A stretch of 64,000 nt of DNA from Enchytraeus crypticus (GCA_905160935.1 CAJHZI010000794.1:2902501-2966500); one strand, 5' to 3'; counted from the first letter of the stretch, positions 24,335-35,536 are shown. The notes: generated by a model from the sequence alone, not told the origin. Translations and numbers: made by a program.

Positions 24335-24656
24335 CGTGTAGATCGTCATGGGAAGCCTTAGCGGAGACCAGACTTCCGTGCAAGCTAACATGACCTCCGG
24401 AGCACCTGCTGTAGAGTCGATACGTTCTGACCACCCGGGGTCCCGTGTCCCTCTTCTCTCTCTCCTGCTCGTATCCCGGCAGCGCCTCCGAGTCCTGCTG
24501 CACCACGGAGCTACTCCAGCGTCCCGGATCTCTTCTCGGCGAGTCCTCGTTTCCACCCGGATTTTGTCGGTAGTAAGGTTCTCGATAGCCTTCCAGCAGC
24601 GCTCTCTCTCGATCAACATGATTTCTGTGTCTGACTGTAGCGGTCTGTCCCGTGAC
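24335..24656 (-). CDS. fgf8/17/18: FGF8/17/18-like growth factor, N-terminal exon after the signal peptide exon
   Basis: Exon of 322 bases encoding 107 residues plus the first base of a split Gly codon. It begins VTGQTATVRHRNHVDRERA, recalling the start of the second coding exon of vertebrate FGF8 (VTVQ...HVREQ). It ends with VVRTYRLYSRCSGGHVSLHG and KASHDDLH, matching the FGF8 stretch RTYQLYSRTSGKHVQV. Between these lies a hydrophilic extension rich in Arg, Glu, Gln and Ser. REKR at residues 66-69, just before the core, is a possible furin-type cleavage site. The inferred acceptor is TTCCTCTGTATTTAG and the donor is CACG/GTATCT. There is no ATG in this frame, so a separate upstream exon with the start codon and signal peptide is needed. 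The exon is clearly more GC-rich than its surroundings, which also creates long shadow ORFs on both strands. Confidence 0.85.
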
Positions 24657-24775
24657 CTAAATACAGAGGAATTTGTTATTTTGTCAACAGTTTTATTTGT
24701 TTCACGTTTTAGCTAATTTTCTTTAAGTTTTCATACAGTTTGCTTCAAAGTTTGCAGCAAAGTTTACATCTTCCT

Positions 24776-24812
24776 TATATGAGGAAACGGACGTTAAACC
24801 TTTATTATTATA
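24776..24812 (+). repeat. LINE-5 type short end with (TTA)n
   Basis: ATGAGGAAACGGACGTTAAA followed by CCTTTATTATTA. The same end recurs at 46000-46036 (plus) and, reversed, at 53048-53088 and 29573-29612. Confidence 0.55.
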
Positions 24813-24885
24813 GTTTATTTATTATTTGCATTTCATTAACGTTAAGCTTGTTTAATTCAATGTAAGTGATAAGTTAAGAAAATAC

Positions 24886-24888
<3 letters not shown>

Positions 24889-24921
<33 letters not shown>

Positions 24922-24962
24922 GAGAGATCGAGAGAGAGAGGGAGAGAGAGAGGGAGAGAAAG
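24889..24962. repeat. (AG)n microsatellite upstream of the N-terminal FGF exon
   Basis: AG run with ATCG and GGG interruptions, about 230 bases upstream of the exon on the minus strand. Confidence 0.95.
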
Positions 24963-25506
24963 AAAAGGAAAGAAAAAGATTTAACAAAAAGAATTGCATG
25001 TCACTTAAGCAGAATGTAACTGCATGAAGAATTCAACATCACTCCCATTGATTTGCAGAGATCTTGTTGACCGAATAATAAAACGCTAGACTATCGTTTA
25101 TCACTGTGAACCGAGAATAAATTTACGTAATTGTTTGAGAAGGTAGACTTGTTAGGTGAAGGCTATTTGTTTAAAAGTCTAAAGCACGTCTTTCTAGTGA
25201 ATCTAATACGAGAAATTCCTTAGCTTATACAAGCAAATTCTTTTACATCAAATCAAACTACCTTAACTAGTGATGTGTTTTTAAAGTGCTTTATTATATA
25301 ATCATTTGCCGACTGATATTTAAACTGTAAATTTGCATTACAATGACGTCACTAGACAAAGGCGATTTCATCGCTTAAATCTTGAGGGATTAACGTTCTT
25401 ATTACAAACATCGAGTAACACAATTCTAAAACTTATACAATGTCATGTAGAATGCGCTATCGCTCACTCTCCCTCTCTTACACACTCACTAGAGTACTCG
25501 AAAATG

Positions 25507-25558
25507 ATAGATACAAGGTATATATTCTTACTCATGTTCTGCTTTCGCCATTCGAGTG
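25507..25558 (-). mobile_element. SINE-D fragment
   Basis: Short stretch matching the tail-proximal part (plus strand ACAAGGTATATATTCTTACT). It abuts the SINE-A copy at 25561. Confidence 0.5.
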
Positions 25559-25560
25559 GA

Positions 25561-25690
25561 ACCAATGACGATGTCGGTAAGATGTTCGACCGCGGATAAG
25601 TATGTGCGGGGTTCAAATCCTGGGCTCGCCCGTCATTGGCATCGCTTTCAAGTGAGAAAACTGACGTTAACATTAGCTTTACCAGCTTTT
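25561..25690 (+). mobile_element. SINE-A copy, nearly complete
   Basis: Head ATGACGATGTCGGTAAGATG (A-box region), TTCGACCGCGGATAAG, B box GGTTCAAATCC, the CTCGCCCGTCATTGG block and the terminal CATTAGCTTTACCAGC. Confidence 0.85.
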
Positions 25691-26104
25691 CATGTTCAGC
25701 AAGCGGTTGTATCTAACAGTATGTTGATCCCATTATCTAGGCAAAGCTTTATTTTAAAAAACCTAAATTTAGCCGTTAGCTTAGAAAATAAGCTTCAAAG
25801 ATAAATCCCCTTTGACTTCAGCTAATCCTTCTCAGTCGCCAATTACGATATAGTTTGGTATTACAATATAGCGGTTAATATAAATATATAGAAATGCAAC
25901 AAATTTACTAAGAACTCAGACAAAATTTAAGGGATTTACCCACTCCTCCCCTATTAGCGACGATATCTACAGTATTTAACGATGTCACGCAGAATTACGA
26001 GGTTAGTGAAAGATCCACCTGGCGGTTAACTTCTAACACCATTGAAGACTTTTATATCAAACCTTTCATAACAGAAAAGGTAATGCCCCTGTTAGAATTC
26101 AATT

Positions 26105-26620
26105 TCTCTCTCTTGTTGTACTGCCTATTAGCAGGTCCATGGCACAGTAACTCCTCTAAAAAATTTTATCCTCCGCTTTATTCTTCATATCAACAGCGAA
26201 TTAGTTAATTAGTTATCAAATCACTCACCGACCCAAGTCTCAGTTTTCCTATAACATTTTTCCTTCCATTCTTCCTTCAGTTACCTCTTTTAGTAAATCA
26301 TTTCCACTCGGGAGATGACCCATCGAGTTTTTCTATCTATTCCTTATGATACTTATCACTTGGATATTTACGGTAACTCTATTAGCACTTCTTCGTTCGT
26401 AATTTTGTCAGTCCACTTGATCATCTCTATTCTTCTCCGAAGCCACATTTCGAAAGCTTCCAGTCTTCTAATATCTTCCTTTCTCAACTGCCATGTTTCT
26501 CAACCGTACAGTAGCTTGGTCGGCACTAAAGTCCTAACAATCTTTATCTTCTTGAATTTCTTAAAACTTTTGGTAGTAAAGCTTTCCTCTTACAGAAGAC
26601 CTCTATTGCTTGAACAATTC
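26105..26620 (-). mobile_element. LINE-1 3' half fragment
   Basis: On the minus strand the C-terminal LINE-1 coding region can be followed with many breaks, from the WTLRKEDI-like area near 26490 to the final hairpin CTGCTAATAGGCAG at 26121-26134 and an AG tail at 26105-26113. The hairpin stem carries a mismatch here. Confidence 0.8.
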
Positions 26621-26907
26621 TACATTTTACTTCTGTTCCATATTTCCCATCTTCTGTTATCCAAAATATATTTATAATATAGATATAGTTTTACCATAAA
26701 TCAAGTCAAGCATTCAACGCTGTCTCGACAAAACCACAATATTTCACGACTGTTTCCTCAACCAAAGTAATTAATTAAGTAAGGAACGCTAAGCTAATGA
26801 TTATAGGCACAGCCTATACTTTTAGCAGATAGAGTTTGGTAGCTAGGGGATACATATTATGATTCCAATCTTAAAGATGTCTAAATGTCAGCTCGATGTA
26901 TTCTAGT

Positions 26908-26955
26908 GGCTCGACGAGCGCCTCTCATGACAGAGGTCCGGTTCAAAGGCACGTC
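26908..26955 (+). mobile_element. tRNA-like remnant, probably another SINE head
   Basis: TGGCTCGACGAGCGCCTCTC resembles an A box and D arm, and GGTCCGGTTCAAAGGC resembles a T arm. No acceptor-stem pairing seen. It leads straight into a GGTCGGTCATAATAA minisatellite. Confidence 0.4.
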
Positions 26956-26959
26956 GGTC

Positions 26960-27215
26960 ATCATATTAAGGTCGGTCATAATAATAAGGTGGGTCATAAT
27001 AATAAGGTGGGTCATAGTCATAAGATCGATCATAAAATAAGGTCGATCATAACCATAAGGTTGATCATAAAATAAGGTCGATCATAATAATAAAGTCGGC
27101 CATAATAATAAGATCGGTCGCAATAGTCATCATATAAGGGTCAGTCATAATAGTAAAGTCATAATAATAAAGTCATAATAGTAAAGTCATAATAGTAAAG
27201 TCATAATAGTAAAGT
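26960..27215. repeat. GGTCGGTCATAATAA-type minisatellite
   Basis: About 17-18-bp diverged units, shortening to 12-bp AAAGTCATAATA units at the right end. Confidence 0.85.
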
Positions 27216-28369
27216 CGACCGAGTAACATGGACAATATTGTTGTCAAGGACATGCTATCTGAACGACTAAACACATCTAAATGAGAGTAGTAGAAAACTA
27301 TAGCATAAAATGCTAGCACGTGCGTATGTTAATTATGGAAATAAAGAAAGAAAAATATTTTTTTATTTAATCTGTCAAATCATTAATCCAGTTTAGTCTG
27401 TCAACGGCCTATTTTTTACAACAAAGTCTGCTTAAAAACGCTCTAAATGAGCTGATTTTTGATTGCCAAAGATCGCAAAATAAGTTTTCAATAAACTCTT
27501 TATGAGGTGATTTCCTACTGAATTCTTGCTTTCGTGCTTAGTCGCATTTTACGATACGTTCAGCATTCATTTCACTATATTTGACCAGGACATAGCACAG
27601 ACAAGTAAAATTTATTAGCTCAATAAATTCTACATTTAACGGCAGCTTTTGCCGACTACATTACTTTGCTGCCTAGACGTTTAATAAGCAAAAACTAATC
27701 AATCTCTTTTGTCTCAGTAAGTCAAAGCTAAAAGATAATTACAGTTATGGAGCAGAGAAATAAGATCTAAAATTTTTATCAAGTCTATGAAAATTTTACA
27801 TCTTTAATAAAGGCGACTTTTATCGAAATTAGCTTTTTATTGCTCTGTTTGACTTGCAAAGTGCAAGATGTTAAAAAGTGCAAAATAGTTAGTCTATTGA
27901 CATTCAAAGCGCAAAACTTAAATGGCAGATTAAGTGACCCACCAGTAAAGAGCAAACAGTTTAAAGGTTGAGAACTCTTTCAGGAATGCGACGCCACCAC
28001 CAAAACTTCACAGAGAACGAACAGGAATAGAGTCTTAGCCGTGACACAAATGACTTGTCGTCTTAATACAAATAAAAACCCTCGATTGTCCTTTGTTAAT
28101 AACTTAATATTTCGACATTCTACAACATGGAATACCTAAGGACGGCATTCGATACGTTCTAGAATCAAAAACAGAAAATTACTATTAATTTTTGTCCGAC
28201 GAGGTTGACTGGTTTATGCAGTAAAAACCCTACCAAGTAATGGCAAGAAATTATATGCATTTAGAAGTTCATTCAATGTTTCTGTCATAGCTATATATTA
28301 GCAAAATATTTCGTTATAGCCATCAGATATATTTTTAAGTCTAAACTTACAGCAAGAGCCAAAATTCAA
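27216..28369. other. no feature recognised
   Basis: AT-rich; open frames are short. The FGF signal-peptide exon was sought here on the minus strand and not found. Confidence 0.5.
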
Positions 28370-28440
28370 GAGAACCGAATTTGAATCCTGCACCTCTTGA
28401 TCCACAATCGGACAACTTACCGATATGCAAACGTCTCAGA
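28370..28440 (-). mobile_element. tRNA-like SINE head, probably SINE-A related
   Basis: On the minus strand: ATCGGTAAGTTGTCCGATTG, TGGATCAAGAGGTGCAGGAT and TTCAAATTC, matching the spacing of the SINE-A head. The body does not follow. Confidence 0.45.
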
Positions 28441-28712
28441 CCACATTTTCCTCAAACACAGTTAACGACATGGGATTCGAAATTTCAGACGGATGCTTGC
28501 AAACAACTTATTCGAGTGACCAGGTCCAAAATTTAAAAGTTATTAGTCCCCGAGCCGTTAATTAAAAATAAGATATTGCACATAATACATGAAATTTTGT
28601 AAAATATAAATCCAAGTGTAAACATTCTCAAGTTGGGTTTGATCAATGCATGCATATTACATTAGAATAATAGAAAGGTTTATATTAACAATACTATAAA
28701 CCTTTTTTAAAG

Positions 28713-28920
28713 TTTTTATTGTTCTAAGGTAAAACGAGGTCAAAGATGGCAGAATGGAAAGAAAGAGAGGCAGAGGCAAGCCGAGATTAGGAATTTCGGA
28801 TGATATAAAGATTCACTCGTATGTGGAGATTAAGAGAAAAGCGAAAGACCAGGAAGTGTGGAGGCGTTATATGCATTGGATCTGCCAGTAGGCAGTGAAC
28901 TAAAAGAGAGAGAGATTAAC
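28713..28920 (+). mobile_element. LINE-1 3' end fragment
   Basis: Degenerate C-terminal coding (KERQRQAEIRN, then RRYMHWICQ) followed by CTGCCAGTAGGCAG, TGAACTAAA and (AG)n. 5'-truncated. Confidence 0.8.
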
Positions 28921-29572
28921 TATAACAGTTACGATTTATCCTAGTGAAACATAACAGAACACTTTCAAACTCATTCAATATTAAACTTCAGAAAATATTT
29001 TGAGGAATATTTTAAAGTATTAAATGTTTAAATTTCTCGAGGGTAATCGTCAGTTTATACTAACATTCGGATAATTTGAGATAAATATAACATTTCACTT
29101 AGTTAGATTTTAATAAGACTTTACTGTACAAAATTAATAAGACTTAGTTTTAGGACGTAGAAGCAAGTAATTATAACAAAATTCAGTCAGAAAGGCTTGA
29201 AAGAAATAGGTTTTGTAACTGTTGAATTTCACACATGCACTTAGAGAACAATAATAAAACAGCAAATGAATATTTTTCTTGTGACTCAATAAGCAAAACC
29301 GTGTATTCAATAAGGCTGACAATAGTATCAAAAGCTTCTGTACTTGATTTGAAAGATATCTTGAAAGTATACAGATTCCAGGCCAAAGTGCAGAAATTGT
29401 AATGTTTTGCAAGAAAAATACTGAATTGGTAAAGTAATTTCACTATTAATGTTTCTAAAACAATATAATGTCGTGAAAATTTCATATTGTAAAAGCACAA
29501 AAGTTTTTCGGGGTTGGTCCGAAAGAATTTCTGCCGAAATGCCGCATGAACTGATCTTATTGCCTTTTATAA

Positions 29573-29612
29573 TAATACTAATTATAAGAAAGGTTTAATA
29601 TCAGTTTCCACA
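29573..29612 (-). repeat. LINE-5 type short end, reverse, diverged
   Basis: AGAAAGGTTTAATATCAGTT, then TCCACATGG, the diverged reverse of the GAGGAAACGGACGTTAAACC end. Confidence 0.4.
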
Positions 29613-29662
29613 TGGAATCTATAAAGTTAGGCCCTACTTATGTATTTGTATAGTGTTTTAAA

Positions 29663-29764
29663 GAGTCTAAAACAATCATGTAATTGCTTTCTAGACTCTG
29701 TCGAACGAAAAAACAACTTAACAGTACTGAGTCTAGAAAGCAATTACATTGTTTCGTTCGACAG
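29663..29764. repeat. nested inverted repeats (A-B-A'-B' order)
   Basis: A at 29679-29698 pairs perfectly with A' at 29729-29748 (20 bp). B at 29698-29710 pairs perfectly with B' at 29752-29764 (13 bp). GAGTCTA at 29663 also pairs with TAGACTC at 29692. The first part is an interspersed repeat also seen at 4978. Confidence 0.8.
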
Positions 29765-30682
29765 TTACACAGATGACATACCGCATATGCTACAAAGTTT
29801 CTTTTCTTGGTTGTTGTTTTTGTAGTTTCCGTTATTTTTTCCTTATTCTCCATGGTTATTAGTAATTGTTGCTTTTGTTGGCGCATCAACTGCAGCCGGC
29901 GTGGATTTAAGAATAACCTCCCAACACCCACCGAATTTTTTCCTTTACAGTTGTCAACACTTGGTCATTCAAGGTGGTCGCCCACAAAGCACAAACCGGG
30001 CGCGATGGAGCTTAACTTCATTCAATTGACTCGCAGTTTAACCGAGTGCGCTAAATCCCGCCTCAATAACATAACATGTTGTTTTAACATAACATATTAT
30101 GTTATATTAACTAGCCTATTAGTTCATTAGCTCATTAGCGTCCCAGGTGTACTACTCAGCTGCCTATCATACAGCTGCCTCCTGAATAAATGGCAAATAC
30201 TCTTCCGTTTTACCTATATAAGACAAAAGTTTTAAATCTAACACGAAATAGAATTAGGATTTCTCAGGGCTGATCGACGGAATGGGTGTTGACGGCTAAA
30301 GCCTCTGTCTGGCTGCGTTTATTTTATTGCTAGCGTCTCCTATAGAAATTCGCCGAGACAAATATGACAGGCATTTCAGGCTAGGAATGCCAACAATTCA
30401 ACTTTTTCCTGTCTTAAAACCTTCACCACTATGCCGCCAGCAAGCATTAGCAACTCTGTACGTGACGTTGAGACATTACATGACACAATAGTTTGCGGGA
30501 ATTATTCGTTCAGATTAAGACGATAGAGCGATTATTAATGCATTGTAATACATCACAAAAAAGTTTTGAAGAAGACATTCTGTATGCACCGATCGAGCCG
30601 AAATACTTAACAAATTTCTAATGACATGTAGTAATGATATTAGAAATTAAGAAGAAGCAAATGCATTTAGGCTACATGTATA

Positions 30683-30691
<9 letters not shown>

Positions 30692-30734
<43 letters not shown>

Positions 30735-30781
30735 ATACATATACATATCTAGTATATACAGTATATATATTTACACACACA

Positions 30782-30822
<41 letters not shown>

Positions 30823-30872
30823 AGGAAGAGAGAGAGAGAGAGAGAGATTGAGGAAGAGAAGAGAGAGAAAGA
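30692..30872. repeat. compound (AT)n and (AG)n microsatellite
   Basis: AT run to about 30727, a mixed TATACA part, then AG runs with a repeated GAGATTGAGGAAGAGA block. Confidence 0.95.
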
Positions 30873-31084
30873 AAAACTATTTAAAAATAGAGAAATAGAG
30901 TGTGAGCGAGAGACAGAGTGAAATAGTCACTCAGGAAATATTAATTAACTATACTTATGCACCGAGATATTATCCTTATTTGTACCGAGATGAAAATTCT
31001 AGGCCACTAAGTGTATATATCTTTATATTATATCTTTACATGCAGCTACAAAGTTAATCCTGGAACCACAGATGGAACCACCTG

Positions 31085-31800
31085 TCAAATACCAGTGAAG
31101 CTATCTATGGAACCACCAGTGAAACCACCAGTGAAACCACCAGTGAAACCACCAATGAAACCACCAGTGAAACCACCAGTGGAACCACCAGAGGAACCAC
31201 CAGTGGAACCATCAGTGAAACCACCAGTGGAACCACCAGTGAAACCACCAGTGGAACCACCAGTGAAACCACCAGTGGAACCACCAGAGGAACCACCAGT
31301 GAAACCAAGGTGGAATCACCAGTGAAAACCACCAGTGAAACCACCAGTGGAACCACCAGTGAAACCACCAGTGAAACCACCAGTGAAACCACCAGTGAAA
31401 CCACCAGTGGAACCACCAGAGGAACCACCAGTGAAACCACCAGTGAAACTACCAGTGAAACCACCAGTGAAACCGCCAATGAAACCACCAGTGGAACCAC
31501 CAGTGGAACCACCAGAGGAACCACCAGTGAAACCAAGGTGGAATCACCAGTGGAACCACCAGTGAAACCACCAGTGGAACCACCAGTGGAACAACCAGTG
31601 GAACCACCAGTAGAACCACCTGTAGGACCACCAGTGAAACCACCAGTGAAACCACAAGTGGAACCACCAGTGGGACCACCAGTGAAACCACCATGGAACC
31701 ACCAGTGGAACCACCAATGGAACCACCAGTGGAACCACCAGTGGAACAACGTGTGGAACCACCAGTGGAACCACCAGTGGGACCACCAGTGGAATCACAT
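31085..31800. repeat. 12-bp minisatellite with a 228-bp higher-order repeat
   Basis: About 60 units of CCACCAGTGAAA or CCACCAGTGGAA. One plus-strand frame reads PPVK/PPVE units; others are also open, as expected for a unit divisible by three. The rare variant AAACCAAGGTGGAATCACC occurs at about 31302 and 31530, 228 bases (19 units) apart. I do not call a gene: the frame changes near 31325 and no exon flanks it. Confidence 0.93.
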
Positions 31801-31919
31801 TTCTGTGGTAGTGTTAGAGCTGCGTGACAACCGAAACATTAGAACCAGAATCTTTATATAACGAATAATTAACAAAGCCCAAAATATATATGCGTCATTA
31901 AATGCTACAGTACTTTATA

Positions 31920-32110
31920 AAATAAGCTATTAATAATAATAATAAGTAATAATAATAGTAAGAAATAATAATAATAATAAATGTTATTAATTAATAACAA
32001 TAATAATAATAATAAATAATTATAATAATTAATAATCATAATAATAAATAATAGTAATTCTTATGAATAATATTAATAATTAATAATTAGTAATAAGTAT
32101 TAAATTCTAC
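31920..32110. repeat. (TAA)n/(AAT)n-rich stretch
   Basis: Interrupted AAT trinucleotides with TTAATTAATAAC parts. Confidence 0.85.
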
Positions 32111-32451
32111 AGTACGTTAGGTTAGACTAGGCTAGTTTTAATGTTAGTTTTACTACATGCAGTTGGCATGCTAGTTTTCTTGGGTGAGAAAGGATAATTG
32201 AATTTCTATGAAATGCAGCCTTCTCGCAGATAGGCAAAAGACTTTAGTGACGGCAAACTGTCATAAGTAGGTGTCAAATGTCTGACGAAGAATTCAGTTT
32301 TAGAACTATAACGTAGCATTCAGCTGCATTCTGCTCTATTTAAATGACAACAAACGTGTGAAGTTAAATCTTCTTAGAGAGCAGAAAAGTCAACATGGGA
32401 AAGTTGAAAATAAGAGTGATTACTATTACTATTATTACTATATATTTTTAT

Positions 32452-32454
32452 ATG

Positions 32455-32504
<50 letters not shown>
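32452..32504. repeat. (AT)n microsatellite
   Basis: Pure AT run before the LINE-4 fragment. Confidence 0.95.
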
Positions 32505-32511
<7 letters not shown>

Positions 32512-32529
32512 TCATTTGAATCACATCAG

Positions 32530-32800
32530 CCTTGCTTTCCTATGAGCAGTTCCATAGGCAGTTGAAGAACTATCTTTTCCATCTCTCTTTTCCATCCAGT
32601 GTCCATGAGCAGCGACCTGCGCCTAAACCACCTTTCTTTAACTCCCTTTACTTTGGACTGAATTTCTGGATTTTGGAATTTGCACCGTTTTTGGACCTTC
32701 TTTTTTTTGCTCGCCGGCTTGATTTTGTCTCAATAGTGCTCGATGTTGTCATTGATGACTGTAGCACTCTAATTGTTGTTATTATTATTATTATTATTTA
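32530..32800 (+). mobile_element. LINE-4 longer 3' fragment
   Basis: Upstream of the common 3' block, a frame encodes YEQFHRQLKNYLFHL and KPPFFNSLYF, which resembles the extreme C-terminus of CR1/jockey-type ORF2 proteins. A (ATT)n tail ends it at 32800. The clade is a guess. Confidence 0.6.
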
Positions 32801-33362
32801 GAATACTAAGTGCGTAGCGGGAACTTCCATACTTTTTATCTTTTGCGTCTTTTTTATTTTTTTGCGTATATTTTGCCAAAATGCATATTTAAAATTTAGC
32901 CGTTATTTTGAAATGTAACAGATTCCTTCAGGTTGAAGATAATTTTAATTTCAATAAAAATGTAAATACTTATTTTGTTAAATTTTAATGTTACTTTTTA
33001 AATTTCAAAGAGTCTGAACTATCACAATTATTTTACATTATTTTAAAAGAGATCTTGAAGCCTGATCTCAATTTTGGGGCTAGTCAATACTATTGTGTTT
33101 CTCAATAGTCAAACCAGATGCTGATAGGAGGTAATTATTTAATCAAAAATAGAAACAATAGAAATCAATGTTTAGTTCATTATTTAATACATGAATTGTA
33201 TAATTAACAATAACAGTAAACTGTAAAATTAGTTTATAATTTAATCCATCTTTGAAAACTTCCCATGTTCGACTTTTAGCTATCTTCGAGCAAATTTAAA
33301 GTTGAATAAACTCTTCGACTTCATATGAAAAGAATATTATTATTATTGCCAATTTACGCGCT

Positions 33363-33365
<3 letters not shown>

Positions 33366-33408
<43 letters not shown>
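33366..33408. repeat. (AG)n microsatellite
   Basis: Pure AG run. Confidence 0.95.
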
Positions 33409-33410
<2 letters not shown>

Positions 33411-33557
33411 GGTGAGGATCGAAAGCCTACAATTGGAATATTCGGCCTTATTTACGAGTGCGCTACATAGATGTATTTATAATGTAGAATTGTTAGGCAA
33501 TATTTATAGCCTAAATATACGTCATAACAGTAGAATAGTATACCATACTCAATAGAG

Positions 33558-33558
<1 letters not shown>

Positions 33559-33636
<78 letters not shown>

Positions 33637-33640
33637 CCTA
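33559..33640. repeat. (AT)n microsatellite
   Basis: About 38 AT units, ending in TAGGCCTA. Confidence 0.95.
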
Positions 33641-33673
33641 TACATACAGTACATAAGTATATATTCATATGTT

Positions 33674-33722
33674 TATTGATGTTGTCATTGATGACTGTAG
33701 CACTCTAATTGTTGTTGTTTAT
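33674..33722 (+). mobile_element. LINE-4 terminal fragment
   Basis: Only the last 50 bases (TTGTCATTGATGACTGTAGC, ACTCTAATT and GTT units). It directly follows a long AT tract. Confidence 0.65.
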
Positions 33723-33924
33723 AAGAATATAAATGAAAAGACTAATACTAATATTAGCATTATTATTAAAAGTAGTCATAATTATAATTATTATTTTAAT
33801 TATTATAATTTTATTATTTTTATGAATGCCTATATTAGTAATAGTCTTAGTATTAGTATTACAATATATAGTGTTTTTTATTATTGTTACAATGATATTG
33901 TTTCGTTTATTCATTCTCTCCTTT

Positions 33925-34079
33925 ACTTGGTAAAGCTGGTAAAGCTGGTAAAGCTAGTGTTAACGTCAGTTTCCTCACTCGAAAGCGATGTCAGTGACGG
34001 GCGAGCACAGGATTTGAATTCCACACATACTGATCCGCGGTCGAAAATCTTACCGACATCGCCACTGGCTCCAGCCAAT
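33925..34079 (-). mobile_element. SINE-A copy, nearly complete, with tandem 3' terminal units
   Basis: In reverse: GGCTGGAGCCAGTGGCGATG (A box), GACCGCGGATCAGTATG, a B-box-like ATTCAAATCC and the body. The last nine bases are repeated three times (GGTAAAGCT units on the plus strand, 33929-33955). Confidence 0.87.
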
Positions 34080-35136
34080 TTCTTCGTACTGGCTACCGAA
34101 TGGTCCATGACATAAAACCCTTTCAACTAAGAAAATGCATTATACATTTTATCCATTTTGAAGGTGTTACAAACTTTGTTTTCCTAAATGATTTTGCATG
34201 TAGCAGAGCACACCACTATCAAACGAACAATTCAAAATCCAAAAATATTTCAATTTCTAAAATATTTTTAATACGTATACATTCTTCAGTCATTGTCGAT
34301 CCTATCGCCGACTGGGAAATATATTAATCATAAGCAGAAGATTAATAATAAATAATAGAAGTTAATAATAATTAAAAAAGTGTCTTGGCTATTGAGTATA
34401 TTTATGACGCTTGGCTAATATTACATTGACTCAAGATGATTTCTTCCGCATTTCTTCACAATATAATATGGCTTCATGTATTCCTTGTACCATGAAACAT
34501 ATAAAACATACAGTAGTACTTGGAGCATTTTGCCAGACATTTCAATCTTAAAATGCTATAGAATGCTTTCAGTGTCCAAATTCAACTAGACAAGCTGTTT
34601 TCCTATATTTACATCGAAAATCGTATCAACAGCAGGCTACTTTTAGTTAGCAATTGCCAAGCACAACTGTCTACACAAATGTAGGTTGCTAATTTTCAAA
34701 GCAAAGCTAGAAATACTATGATTTACAAGGCGGACCTGTCGTTTAACAAAATGAACAATAAACGAGCACTGCTGTTAACATCACGTGAGGTAATTTCATT
34801 TAACTTGTACATCGAACAGAAAGCAGCATCTATAGCTTTGAAGAGACTGTGACACAGTGCCATGATACGGGTTCACGAGAATACTTTACAAGTTTCCTCT
34901 ATAGTCGTAACGGTAAATTATTAAAGCGCTGTTTGAGAGGTTTATGTTGAATAAGGCATTTTATTTTGAATGCTGAGAAGTTGTTATTGAGATATTGGGT
35001 TGGTTGAATAGAAAAATTAAATTAGTCTTTCATGTAAGGGTAAAGTTTTTATTATTTGTTAATGTTATGCATTAATTACATTTGAATCATTAAATAAAAC
35101 AGTTGCATGTGTAGCAGGGGTCCACCTTCCCGGCTT
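34080..35136. other. no feature recognised
   Basis: AT-rich unique-looking sequence without repeat hallmarks. Confidence 0.5.
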
Positions 35137-35522
35137 TGTCTTAATCTCTCTCCCTCTCTATCTCTCTTAGTGCACTGCCTATTGGCAGGTCCTCCACATA
35201 TTTCTATCCTCTGCCTTACTCTTCATATCAACGTATGAATTAGTTATCAAAACATCCAACATCTCAAGTTTCGGTCTTCCTATAGCCTTTTCCCTTCCAT
35301 TCTTCCCTCAATTACTTCTTTCAGCAAACCATTCCTTCTCATGATCCATCCAGTTCTTCTTTCTATTCCTTATGATATCTAGCAATTGCCTCTTTATGCC
35401 AACTCTATTAGCACTTCTTTGTTCGTAATATTTGTCAGTCCATTTGGTCTTAATCGTTCTTCTCCACAACCACATTTCGAATGCTTCTAGTTTCATAATA
35501 TCCTCTTTTCTTAACATAACTA
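35137..35522 (-). mobile_element. LINE-1 3' fragment with inverted foldback at its truncated 5' end
   Basis: Minus strand encodes MLRKEDIMKLEAFEMWLWRR and WTDKYYEQRSANRVG from 35517 down, then RKKNWMDHEKEWF. It continues out of frame to CTGCCAATAGGCAG, AGTGCACTA and an AG-rich tail reaching 35137. The 5' end stops at a perfect 14-bp inverted repeat. Confidence 0.83.
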
Positions 35523-35536
35523 AGTTATGTTAAGAA
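35508..35536. repeat. perfect 14-bp inverted repeat at LINE-1 truncation point
   Basis: TTCTTAACATAACT, one A, then AGTTATGTTAAGAA. The left arm belongs to the LINE; the right arm is a snap-back copy outside it. Confidence 0.85.

Noticed and set aside
24348-24716. 122-codon plus-strand and 108-codon minus-strand frames over the N-terminal FGF exon
   Set aside because: Shadows of the GC-rich FGF exon. Only the third minus-strand frame matches FGF and splices correctly.
26908-26955. Functional tRNA gene
   Set aside because: A- and B-box-like parts only. No acceptor-stem pairing, and it continues into a minisatellite.
31011-31861. Long Pro-Val-Lys/Glu or Gly/Thr-rich open frames on both strands
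   Set aside because: Product of a 12-bp minisatellite that lacks stops in most frames. No start context or flanking exon.
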